This document shows, piece after piece, positions 1 to 4,646 of a stretch of 6,485 nt of DNA. A program made the position numbers and the translations under genes. This DNA is from Acidobacteriota bacterium (GTDB lineage Bacteria; Acidobacteriota; UBA6911; RPQK01; JAPXNP01). The stretch's first letter is position 1. The number at the start of each line of letters is the position of its first letter. The stretch is from positions 1 through 6,485 of the forward strand of contig JAUWTT010000238.1 of the NCBI GenBank assembly GCA_030614585.1. Reading direction: 5' to 3'. The notes beneath the pieces were generated by a model. It saw nothing but the letters and a program-made list of their open reading frames with translations. It was not told the DNA's origin and ran no database searches.

Positions 1-54
1 CCTTCGTTAACCCGGGTATTGAATATATCGAAGGGTCGTGTAGAGGGCACTGAG

Positions 55-81
55 CCGCCAAGTCTATGGCGGGCAGTTTTT
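55..81 (+). terminator. Candidate Rho-independent terminator
   Basis: CCGCCA (55-60) and TGGCGG (67-72) form a perfect 6-bp GC-rich stem with a 6-nt loop, followed after four bases by a run of five T (77-81). A TGA at 51-53, in a frame open from the window edge, lies just before it, so it could end a gene whose body is outside the window. The stem is short, and the T-run does not directly abut it. Confidence 0.4.
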
Positions 82-142
82 CAACCGGTTTTTTTGACCG
101 ATGTCGTCCTCCCGTTTTTCTCCCATTTTGGCTCTAAAAAGG

Positions 143-232
143 TGGTAATTCATGGTAATTCCTGGTAATTTTCGATCTGCGAGTCCGGGCTGTAAGTCTT
201 TTAATAAGTTAAGTTATGGTAATGTCTGGTAG
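143..232 (+). repeat. Helically phased TGGTAAT direct repeats, probable recombinase arm sites
   Basis: TGGTAATT occurs at 143-150, 153-160 and 163-170, each starting exactly 10 bp after the last. A second cluster has TGGTAAT at 217-223 and TGGTAG at 227-232, again 10 bp apart. Ten-bp spacing puts every copy on the same face of the helix. Short direct repeats of this sort beside an attachment site are typical of arm-type binding sites for tyrosine recombinases or their directionality factors. The binding role is inferred from the neighbouring tRNA fragment. Confidence 0.55.
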
Positions 233-247
233 CCTTTTGGGAGGCAA

Positions 248-292
248 CTGCAAAACCTTTATTCAGCGGTTCGAATCCGCTCGCCGCCTCCA
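248..292 (+). other. tRNA-Cys 3' fragment, probable att site (not a functional tRNA)
   Basis: The sequence begins in an anticodon loop reading CTGCAAA (anticodon GCA, Cys) at 248-254. It continues through the 3' anticodon strand and variable loop to a perfect T arm: stem AGCGG (265-269), loop TTCGAAT, stem CCGCT (277-281). Then follow a 7-nt acceptor 3' strand (282-288), discriminator T and encoded CCA (290-292). U73 and anticodon GCA both fit tRNA-Cys. The 5' half is missing: bases before 248 do not pair with the 3' anticodon strand, and no complement of the acceptor strand exists at the expected position. Tyrosine recombinases that target tRNA genes recombine in the anticodon or T region and leave such a 3' copy at one border of the element. 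Confidence 0.8.
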
Positions 293-387
293 ACTCCTCA
301 TTTAGCCCGGGTAAATGCAACCACCAAGAATATGTCAGGCTGAAAACGGGACAATTTTAACGGCATCCGGCATCCGGCCGATCTGCT
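293..387. other. Short gene-free spacer with a small tandem repeat
   Basis: No gene is visible between the tRNA-Cys fragment and the end of the toxin gene. A tandem pair GGCATCC GGCATCC lies at 362-375. Read on the minus strand, just past the toxin stop, the same stretch can fold through CCGG ATG CCGG, but the following tract is only weakly T-rich, so I do not call it a terminator. A segment at 342-353 resembles ends of some insertion sequences (see findings). Confidence 0.4.
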
Positions 388-834
388 TCATCCAGCTCTT
401 ATTGTTTCAGGCTCAGTATGGAAGGGGTTGATAATCTTGATCCCTAAAATGGTCTGGTCTTCCCGAAGGTCTTCCGACAAGAGGTAGCTGCAGTTAGCCA
501 CTCGTGCGGCTGAAACGATCAAAGCGTCCCACCAGGAGATACTGTACTGATCCTGGATTCGCCACGCACCCTCAATAACATTGGCATCCACAGCTATCGG
601 GCGCCATGCTAGAAGGAATCTCACGTCTTCGCGTGCACTCTGACGGTCCATGCCGGGTTGGAGCTTTTGTGTGACTGTCACATAGAACTCGTTGAGGACC
701 TGGTAGCTTAACCGGCCACACCGTTCGGTCCACAAATGGGTCATCCATGCCATAGCTTGTCCTTGCTTCTGAGCTTCGGACGCATCCCGGCTGTAGACCA
801 AGACATTTGTGTCAACGAAGACTGTGCCGGTCAT
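388..834 (-). CDS. vapC: VapC-type PIN-domain toxin (ribonuclease)
   Basis: This is a small PIN-domain protein of 148 aa, a normal length for VapC toxins, which are Mg2+-dependent ribonucleases that cleave tRNA or rRNA and stop growth when free of antitoxin. The acidic active-site residues are all visible: D8 in the VFVDTNVLVY strand, E49 in LNEFY, D103 in SWWDALIVSAA and D122 in LLSEDL. The C-terminal INPF strand is also typical. I chose the ATG at 832-834, which places the DTN motif at residues 8-10 and has a purine-rich GAAGAA upstream. A GTG at 844-846 would add four residues and has a poorer upstream site. The gene overlaps the end of the antitoxin gene by 23 nt, so the two are probably translationally coupled. 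The RNA target cannot be read from the sequence. Confidence 0.9.
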   Translation of the reverse strand: MTGTVFVDTNVLVYSRDASEAQKQGQAMAWMTHLWTERCGRLSYQVLNEFYVTVTQKLQPGMDRQSAREDVRFLLAWRPIAVDANVIEGAWRIQDQYSISWWDALIVSAARVANCSYLLSEDLREDQTILGIKIINPFHTEPETIRAG

Positions 835-1054
835 GGAGTTCTTCACGATCAGGGTAAGTCTGCCCTTTCTTCTTCAGCTCCCGAGGAGATTGGGCAAGGT
901 AAGCATGCATGGACGTCTCGTAAGCGTTGTCATCAAGCATCTTGTCACGGAGCATTTCACCGACCAGGCGGGAAACACTGGTATCTTCCTCGGCTGCCCG
1001 AATCCGAGCCCAGCGAGCGACCTTCTCATCGAGTGTGATAGTAACGTTCTTCAT
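812..1054 (-). CDS. vapB: VapB-type ribbon-helix-helix antitoxin
   Basis: An 80-aa protein encoded directly upstream of, and overlapping, the PIN toxin gene. Residues 1-40 have the ribbon-helix-helix pattern: a short beta strand (MKNVTITLDE) followed by two amphipathic helices (KVARWARIRAAEED, then SVSRLVGEMLRDKM). Residues 45-80 form the charged, probably disordered tail expected to wrap around and block the toxin. RHH antitoxins bind DNA as dimers and repress their own operon, more strongly in complex with the toxin. I chose the ATG at 1052-1054, where the RHH strand begins. A GTG at 1073-1075 would add seven residues encoded within the promoter/operator palindrome and is unlikely. No Shine-Dalgarno sequence is visible before the ATG, in keeping with a near-leaderless transcript. 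Confidence 0.85.
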   Translation of the reverse strand: MKNVTITLDEKVARWARIRAAEEDTSVSRLVGEMLRDKMLDDNAYETSMHAYLAQSPRELKKKGQTYPDREELHDRHSLR

Positions 1055-1055
1055 A

Positions 1056-1070
1056 ACACTAGAATAGTGT
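1056..1070 (-). promoter_or_regulatory. Probable VapBC operator palindrome
   Basis: ACACTA (1056-1061), GAA, TAGTGT (1065-1070) form a perfect 6-bp inverted repeat around a 3-bp centre. It sits one base upstream of the vapB start and overlaps the likely -10 element and transcription start. RHH antitoxins usually bind such inverted repeats over their own promoter, so I infer autorepression. Confidence 0.6.
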
Positions 1071-1094
1071 AACACGAAAGTCGTGGACTATCCA
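1066..1094 (-). promoter_or_regulatory. Candidate vapBC promoter
   Basis: On the minus strand, TGGATA (1089-1094) and TACACT (1066-1071) are spaced by 17 nt and each match four of six sigma-70 consensus positions. The predicted start falls about five bases before the vapB ATG, which would give an almost leaderless mRNA. The match is modest; its overlap with the palindrome makes it more believable. Confidence 0.4.
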
Positions 1095-1105
1095 GTTCCT
1101 AAAGT

Positions 1106-1121
1106 CTGAGTGGCTACTCAG
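1106..1121. repeat. Small perfect inverted repeat in the divergent intergenic region
   Basis: CTGAGT (1106-1111) and ACTCAG (1116-1121) are separated by GGCT. The stem can be extended by a G-T and a G-C pair to eight pairs. It lies between the divergent vapB and the 1287 gene, upstream of the vapB promoter. No T-run follows, so it is not an obvious terminator. It may be a protein-binding site or chance. Confidence 0.3.
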
Positions 1122-1286
1122 GCCTGTCCCTGGCAAATGAAGGCCAAAACGACCGGCTTTGGATAATGAGGCGATCTGGGAAGCGCAGGCCATTCAGAAC
1201 CGGGACACCACTGCCCCCTTGAAAGCCGAACAGGCCCCACGTATCCTTAGGAACGCTTACCATCATTGGACTCGGAGGTTTCCGCA

Positions 1287-1601
1287 ATGACGTTAGATGA
1301 GTTTATCCAATCGGCAAAAAATGAGGAGGAACCCCCTGCCTCATTACCCGAGGCTCTCAAGGCACTCTGGTGGGATAAGAAGGGCGACTGGGACAGGGCT
1401 CATCATATTTCCCAAGCGGTTTACAGTACTAGTGGATCCTGGGTCCATGCCTACCTGCATCGTGCTGAAGGTGATCTTGCGAACGCACGCTTCTGGTATC
1501 GAAGAGCAGAGAAACGTGAGTGTTCCTCTGAACTTGACGCGGAATGGAAAGAGATCTCTGGGCACCTCCTGTCTCAGGTGTATCGAGTAGACTCTGAGTG
1601 A
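1287..1601 (+). CDS. Conserved hypothetical protein, small helical, TPR-like
   Basis: A 104-aa, probably cytoplasmic protein without signal peptide or membrane segment. It resembles a widespread uncharacterised bacterial family with the pattern LP..LKALWWDKKGDWDRAH (residues 20-39), then WVHAYLHRAEGDLANARFWYRRA (52-74), then a DAEW motif (84-87). The two halves, each ending in GDW/GDL followed by an amphipathic helix, look like tetratricopeptide-type helical hairpins. That is a visual impression, and no function is known to me. The ATG at 1287 has an excellent GGAGG site at 1274-1278, eight nt upstream. An in-frame TTG at 1266 lies upstream of that site and is rejected. Only 6 nt separate its stop from the outer-membrane protein gene downstream, which suggests co-transcription and perhaps translational coupling. 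Confidence 0.85.
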   Translation: MTLDEFIQSAKNEEEPPASLPEALKALWWDKKGDWDRAHHISQAVYSTSGSWVHAYLHRAEGDLANARFWYRRAEKRECSSELDAEWKEISGHLLSQVYRVDSE

Positions 1602-1607
1602 GTCTTG

Positions 1608-2975
1608 ATGCGAGATGTGGGGTCTTTCCGAAACATGAGCTGTTTACCTTTGGGGAAAAGTGAAATCAGGTCGCTTCTTAGACTGGGTGGAGTCGGCTTC
1701 GTTGTCCTGAACGCCTGGTTGTCGTTCACCCTGGTTTTGTCCGCCGCTGATGCGTCGCTTTACGGCAAGATCGTCAAAGAGATCCGGATCACTAACCTGA
1801 AGCACACCAAAGAGAAGGTGGTCACTCGGGAGTTGGCATCCAAGGTAGGTGAGCCTTACACCGAAGAGAATGTTCATAATGACAAGTTGAATCTCGATCG
1901 ATTGAGAATCTTCACCTCAATCCAAATTGAAGCCATTGAAGACGGCGAAGGCGTGATTCTCGAGGTGACTCTGGTGGAGATATTCCCATATCTGCCGACT
2001 CTCAGCTTCGATGTGAGCGAAGAGAACGGAGTCTCGGCCGGTCCCGGAGTCAAGGCTCTCAACCTGTTCGGCAGAGCGATCTCGCTTTCGGCCTCCGCCC
2101 GGTTTGGAGGCTCAACTTCATACAATGCTAAGCTGGAAAGCCCATGGACTGTTGGGCATCCCCTGCGCTATATCGGCGAATACACCTACATGGATAGGTT
2201 CAATGAGATAGACGACTTTCAGGAAGTTTCAAATGCGTTTGACGTGCAGGTGGGTCATTATCTGGGAAAGAAAGGCCGTATCGGTGGAGACTTCACTTTC
2301 CTGTCTGTCAACAGCGCCACGGACGGAATCACACTTTCGCCCACTAATACGGACCACATCCCAGGTCTGGATTTCTTCATAGGCTACGACAGTCGGGATC
2401 TAGAGTCGGATCCCCATCTGGGTTGGTGGATGGAGTTTGTTCTCGGGAAAAGCGGTGAGTTTCTTGGAGGCCAGGGAAACTTTTGGACATACATCATTGA
2501 TGTGCGTAGATACCAACCTCTTGCGGACCGGCACAATCTGGATCTGTTCTCTCTGACCACCTTCAGGACAGGGCAAGTGGACATCGATATCCCAGTTTAT
2601 CTCGAATTCGATCTGGGAGGCTCCAACACTATTCGAGGATGGACTCTGGGCTCGTCAAGTGGGAAGAACCAGTTCATCAACACCATCCAGTACAGATACG
2701 AGTTGATGAAGCGAAGGCCCTTCAAGATCAAAGGGTTCAGCCTTTATACGGGACTGCAATTCGCGGTTTTCTCAGATTTCGGTATCGCCTGGAGTGACAG
2801 CAGTGAATTCACTTACGATAATTTTATAAGTGGAATTGGTATTGGGCTCCGGCTGCTGATTCCTTTTGTAGATGTGATCCGGATCGACTTTGCCTGGGGT
2901 GAGCCCGACAAAGGTATCCGCAATTACTTTGCGGTTGAGCCCAAGCCTGACAGGCAGCGTCGGCGTGTCCGCTGA
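1608..2975 (+). CDS. BamA/TamA-family outer-membrane beta-barrel protein with one POTRA domain
   Basis: A 455-aa Omp85-superfamily protein. A long N-terminus leads into a signal peptide with its hydrophobic core at about residues 26-46 and likely cleavage after A-D-A (47-49). Residues about 54-125 form one POTRA domain: VKEIRITNLKHTKEKVV, a helical segment, then LDRLRIFTSIQIEAIEDGEGVILEVTL. The rest is a 16-strand-type barrel carrying the YDSRD motif (260-264) and the loop-6 motif GGSNTIRGW (IRGW at 342-345), equivalent to the VRGF/Y motif of BamA. BamA itself has five POTRAs and is about 800 aa, so this is a shorter, accessory-type relative with unknown substrate. The C-terminus does not end on an aromatic residue but has a charged tail, EPKPDRQRRRVR, after the last strand. 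I chose the ATG at 1608, which has a weak GAGTGAG upstream; ATG 1635 is an alternative that still keeps the signal peptide. Confidence 0.88.
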   Translation: MRDVGSFRNMSCLPLGKSEIRSLLRLGGVGFVVLNAWLSFTLVLSAADASLYGKIVKEIRITNLKHTKEKVVTRELASKVGEPYTEENVHNDKLNLDRLRIFTSIQIEAIEDGEGVILEVTLVEIFPYLPTLSFDVSEENGVSAGPGVKALNLFGRAISLSASARFGGSTSYNAKLESPWTVGHPLRYIGEYTYMDRFNEIDDFQEVSNAFDVQVGHYLGKKGRIGGDFTFLSVNSATDGITLSPTNTDHIPGLDFFIGYDSRDLESDPHLGWWMEFVLGKSGEFLGGQGNFWTYIIDVRRYQPLADRHNLDLFSLTTFRTGQVDIDIPVYLEFDLGGSNTIRGWTLGSSSGKNQFINTIQYRYELMKRRPFKIKGFSLYTGLQFAVFSDFGIAWSDSSEFTYDNFISGIGIGLRLLIPFVDVIRIDFAWGEPDKGIRNYFAVEPKPDRQRRRVR

Positions 2976-3201
2976 GACCTCAGGGCCAGGACTGTGCAAA
3001 AGGCGGCGGGTAAATGCCATAATCAAACGGGATTGGTGGATTTTGCGATAGTCAGTCTCCGGGTTTCCAGATCGGCACCTGTGGAACTGCCTATTGAATC
3101 TTTTCGTTCCATGCTGCATCGAAGTATCAAGAAGATGATTCGATGCTTCTCAGCCTCAAAATGGGGCGCCAAAAAGATCTGTTCAGAAAGGAAAGTGTGA
3201 G
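2976..3201. other. Intergenic region with a hairpin and the ribosome-binding site of the next gene
   Basis: No gene is seen; the short open frames here lack any protein character. The region contains a stem-loop at 3116-3146 and ends with AAAGGAAA (3187-3194), seven nt before the ATG at 3202. No T-tailed terminator follows the barrel gene, so read-through into the downstream gene is possible. No convincing sigma-70 promoter was found. Confidence 0.5.
3116..3146 (+). repeat. Stem-loop in the leader of the glycine-zipper gene
   Basis: GCATCGAA (3116-3123) and TTCGATGC (3139-3146) are perfect inverted repeats. After one mismatch the stem continues with a T-G wobble and three further pairs, closing on the five-base loop AAGAA. 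It lies 55 nt before the start codon at 3202. Only a TTCT follows, so it is a poor terminator. It could be a leader structure, a processing site or a palindromic operator. Confidence 0.4.
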
Positions 3202-4374
3202 ATGAGTAAGAGGGATTTGACAAGACTCTCGATCCTCCTTGGAGTCTGCGTCTGTGTCGTAGCATTGTTGACACCTGCGATAGCTCAACAGTCTGAGGAT
3301 TTCAGTCAGCGGATTGCCGAGAATGCGAAGGAATTAAGGTCATATAGCTGGACCAAGCGCGTTGAAGTCCGTGAGCAGGGGAAGGTCGTGGCCACGCGTT
3401 TGGAAAAGGTGCGTTACGACATTGATGGCAAAATGCAGAAGACTCCGCTGGGTGGAGACGGCGAAATCAGTAGTGAGCTTGCCACGGAGTCACGTAACCT
3501 GGTTGACCGCGGCTTTGCGTATACCCAGCCGAATCCCCTCAGGATCCGCACGTTCTTGCAACAGAAAGCCTCCTATTGGGAAGGCAAGGGCGCTGGAGCT
3601 GGAACTCTCCGGATCGAGGGTGAAAACTTCCTTCAGTCTGGTGACCAGGTCGAGATTCGAGTCAAGAACGACAGGCCGGACAGGGTCGAGGTCGAGGCCA
3701 AACACAAGGGAGCCGATCTTTATATCAGGGGAGACTTCAGAGGGATCCCTGATGGAGGACCGAACTATGTAGCCAGAATGACTGTGGCTTATCCGGCAAG
3801 GGGCCTTGAGCTGCTGGTTGAGAACTTCGATTACGTCTACAATGCTCCGGTTGCCTCCACCGATGTTGCAATCGTCCCGGCCGGGACCCAGGTGGAGATC
3901 CGGTTGGCTCAGCCCCTGAGCTCAGCTACCAACCAAACGGACGAGAGTTTCCAGGCCATAGTGGACCAGCCGGTGGTTATTGATGGTCGAACTGCAGTTC
4001 CTGCAGGCACTGTGGCAGTTGGGAAACTGGTCAATGTTGAAGCATCGGGCCGAACCAGCGGCGTGGCCAAAATGTCCATGGTCGTGGTAGCCCTGGTGAT
4101 CAATGAGAAAGAGACTCCCTTCAAGACGGAATTACTCTCGCTCGAGGCTCAATCGGAAAAGGGTAAGACTGGGCGGAGAGTAGCCGGTGGTGCTGGGATT
4201 GGTGCCCTGGTGGGAGCAATTGCCGGAGGTGGCAAAGGCGCTGCAATAGGCGCAGCTGTTGGCGGCGGGGCAGGCGCAACAGTCTCAATGGCGACCAAGG
4301 GAAAGGAATTGGAATTCGCTGTTGAACAAAAGTTTCGTTTCGTTCTCCAGGAAGAAACGACGATCAGTCCCTGA
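3202..4374 (+). CDS. Secreted two-part protein with C-terminal glycine-zipper region
   Basis: A 390-aa exported protein. Residues 1-28 are a clear Sec signal peptide (K3-R4, hydrophobic core LSILLGVCVCVVALL, cleavage after A-I-A at 28). Residues about 35-215 are a beta-rich region beginning AENAKELRSYSWTKRVEV, reminiscent of acidobacterial LolA-like proteins; this resemblance is weak. Residues about 225-320 begin VPAGTQVEIRLAQPLSS and form a second beta domain with a repeated V-P-A-G-T signature (VPAGTQ, then AVPAGTVAVGKL). Residues 329-360 are a glycine zipper, with glycines spaced as GxGxLVGxIxG through GxAxG, able to insert in or pack on membranes. A final beta segment ends at EFAVEQKFRFVLQEE. 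No catalytic motif is visible. The location is periplasm or outer membrane. The start is supported by AAAGGAAA seven nt upstream. The exact role is unknown; envelope structure or assembly is a guess from context. Confidence 0.82.
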   Translation: MSKRDLTRLSILLGVCVCVVALLTPAIAQQSEDFSQRIAENAKELRSYSWTKRVEVREQGKVVATRLEKVRYDIDGKMQKTPLGGDGEISSELATESRNLVDRGFAYTQPNPLRIRTFLQQKASYWEGKGAGAGTLRIEGENFLQSGDQVEIRVKNDRPDRVEVEAKHKGADLYIRGDFRGIPDGGPNYVARMTVAYPARGLELLVENFDYVYNAPVASTDVAIVPAGTQVEIRLAQPLSSATNQTDESFQAIVDQPVVIDGRTAVPAGTVAVGKLVNVEASGRTSGVAKMSMVVVALVINEKETPFKTELLSLEAQSEKGKTGRRVAGGAGIGALVGAIAGGGKGAAIGAAVGGGAGATVSMATKGKELEFAVEQKFRFVLQEETTISP

Positions 4375-4421
4375 CCGGGTTTTCTCCATACTCCACTCCT
4401 GTGGCCGAAAGCTACAGCGTA

Positions 4422-4488
4422 ACTGGGGCTTGAGGATTGGTATCTTAATTCGTGCTCGTGTTCGAGGATTAGCTTCGAGGGCCCCAGT
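4422..4488. repeat. 67-bp unit bounded by perfect 8-bp inverted repeats
   Basis: ACTGGGGC (4422-4429) and GCCCCAGT (4481-4488) are exact inverse complements. Inside are two GAGGATT copies (4432-4438, 4464-4470), two TTCGAGG copies (4461-4467, 4474-4480) and a small CTCG/CGAG hairpin. No flanking target duplication is evident. The layout fits a small dispersed palindromic repeat or a structured RNA end. TCTTT follows, which is too weak for a standard terminator. Confidence 0.45.
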
Positions 4489-4501
4489 CTTTCATAGCGG
4501 G

Positions 4502-4516
4502 CTTGGCGCCTTGGCG
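4502..4516. repeat. CTTGGCG direct repeat
   Basis: CTTGGCG occurs at 4502-4508 and again at 4510-4516, one base apart. It follows the 67-bp inverted-repeat unit by 13 bases, and the two may be parts of a single intergenic repeat. Confidence 0.4.
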
Positions 4517-4607
4517 TGAAAGTGAACCTGTAAGAGTAAGGTGGGCCGGGTCCGCTGAAATCTACGTCGTGACCCCTCTCAAACGGCATGGTAAGCTTGA
4601 TCCAATT

Positions 4608-4627
4608 CCGCCGTTGTAAACCGGCGG
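4608..4627 (+). promoter_or_regulatory. GC hairpin immediately upstream of the aminotransferase Shine-Dalgarno
   Basis: CCGCCG (4608-4613) and CGGCGG (4622-4627) form a perfect 6-bp stem with an 8-nt loop. The stem ends four bases before AAGGAGA (4632-4638), the strong ribosome-binding site of the ATG at 4647. It leaves that site free, so it may protect the mRNA 5' end or mark the leader. No T-run follows, which excludes a simple terminator. Confidence 0.35.
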
Positions 4628-4646
4628 CTGTAAGGAGAACAGAACC

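Larger units (their letters stand above)
1..247. other. Gene-free end of a probable tRNA-Cys-integrated element
   Basis: No convincing gene is visible. One plus-strand frame is open from the window edge to a stop at 166-168, and another is open to a TGA at 51-53. Either could be the tail of a gene that starts outside the window, but neither has recognisable protein character. The stretch holds a candidate terminator (55-81), T-rich runs, and five copies of a TGGTA-type repeat in two phased clusters. It ends at a tRNA-Cys 3' fragment. Because a displaced tRNA 3' fragment marks the far end of an inserted element, I infer that this stretch is the distal end of such an element. No integrase is in view. 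Confidence 0.45.
4375..4646. other. Intergenic region with repeat-like structures before the aminotransferase gene
   Basis: There is no plausible gene. A minus-strand open frame covers it but is antisense to the glycine-zipper coding region and reads through the inverted repeats. The region holds the 67-bp inverted-repeat unit (4422-4488), a CTTGGCG direct repeat (4502-4516), and a GC-rich hairpin just ahead of the Shine-Dalgarno of the next gene. No canonical promoter is convincing. Confidence 0.5.

Noticed and set aside
1..34. CCTTCG (1-6) and CGAAGG (29-34) inverted repeat as a regulatory structure
   Set aside because: Six bases with a 22-nt loop at the window edge is easily chance, and no adjoining gene is visible.
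219..292. A complete tRNA-Cys gene
   Set aside because: A 74-nt tRNA ending at 292 would need an acceptor strand GGCGGCG at about 219 and a 5' anticodon strand before 248. Neither is present, although a chance GCCT/AGGC pair resembles a D stem.
736..1072. Plus-strand open frames opposite the toxin-antitoxin genes
   Set aside because: They are antisense to well-supported VapB and VapC coding sequences and show no family motifs.
1162..1167. GATAAT as the -10 box of a promoter for the 1287 gene
   Set aside because: It matches five of six consensus bases but has no credible -35 hexamer at the right spacing and is about 120 nt from the start codon.
1140..1290. A small plus-strand open frame ending in TGA that overlaps the ATG at 1287 (ATGA)
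   Set aside because: It has only a TTG as possible start, no ribosome site, and about 40 codons without recognisable features. The stop/start overlap could be chance.
2772..3274. Minus-strand open frames around the 2976-3201 gap
   Set aside because: They run antisense into the barrel and glycine-zipper genes and lack a ribosome site or conserved pattern.
4149..4589. A 146-aa minus-strand open frame across the end of the glycine-zipper gene and the intergenic region
   Set aside because: Half is the antisense of the glycine-rich coding region, giving a proline/alanine-rich string, and the rest reads through the inverted-repeat unit.
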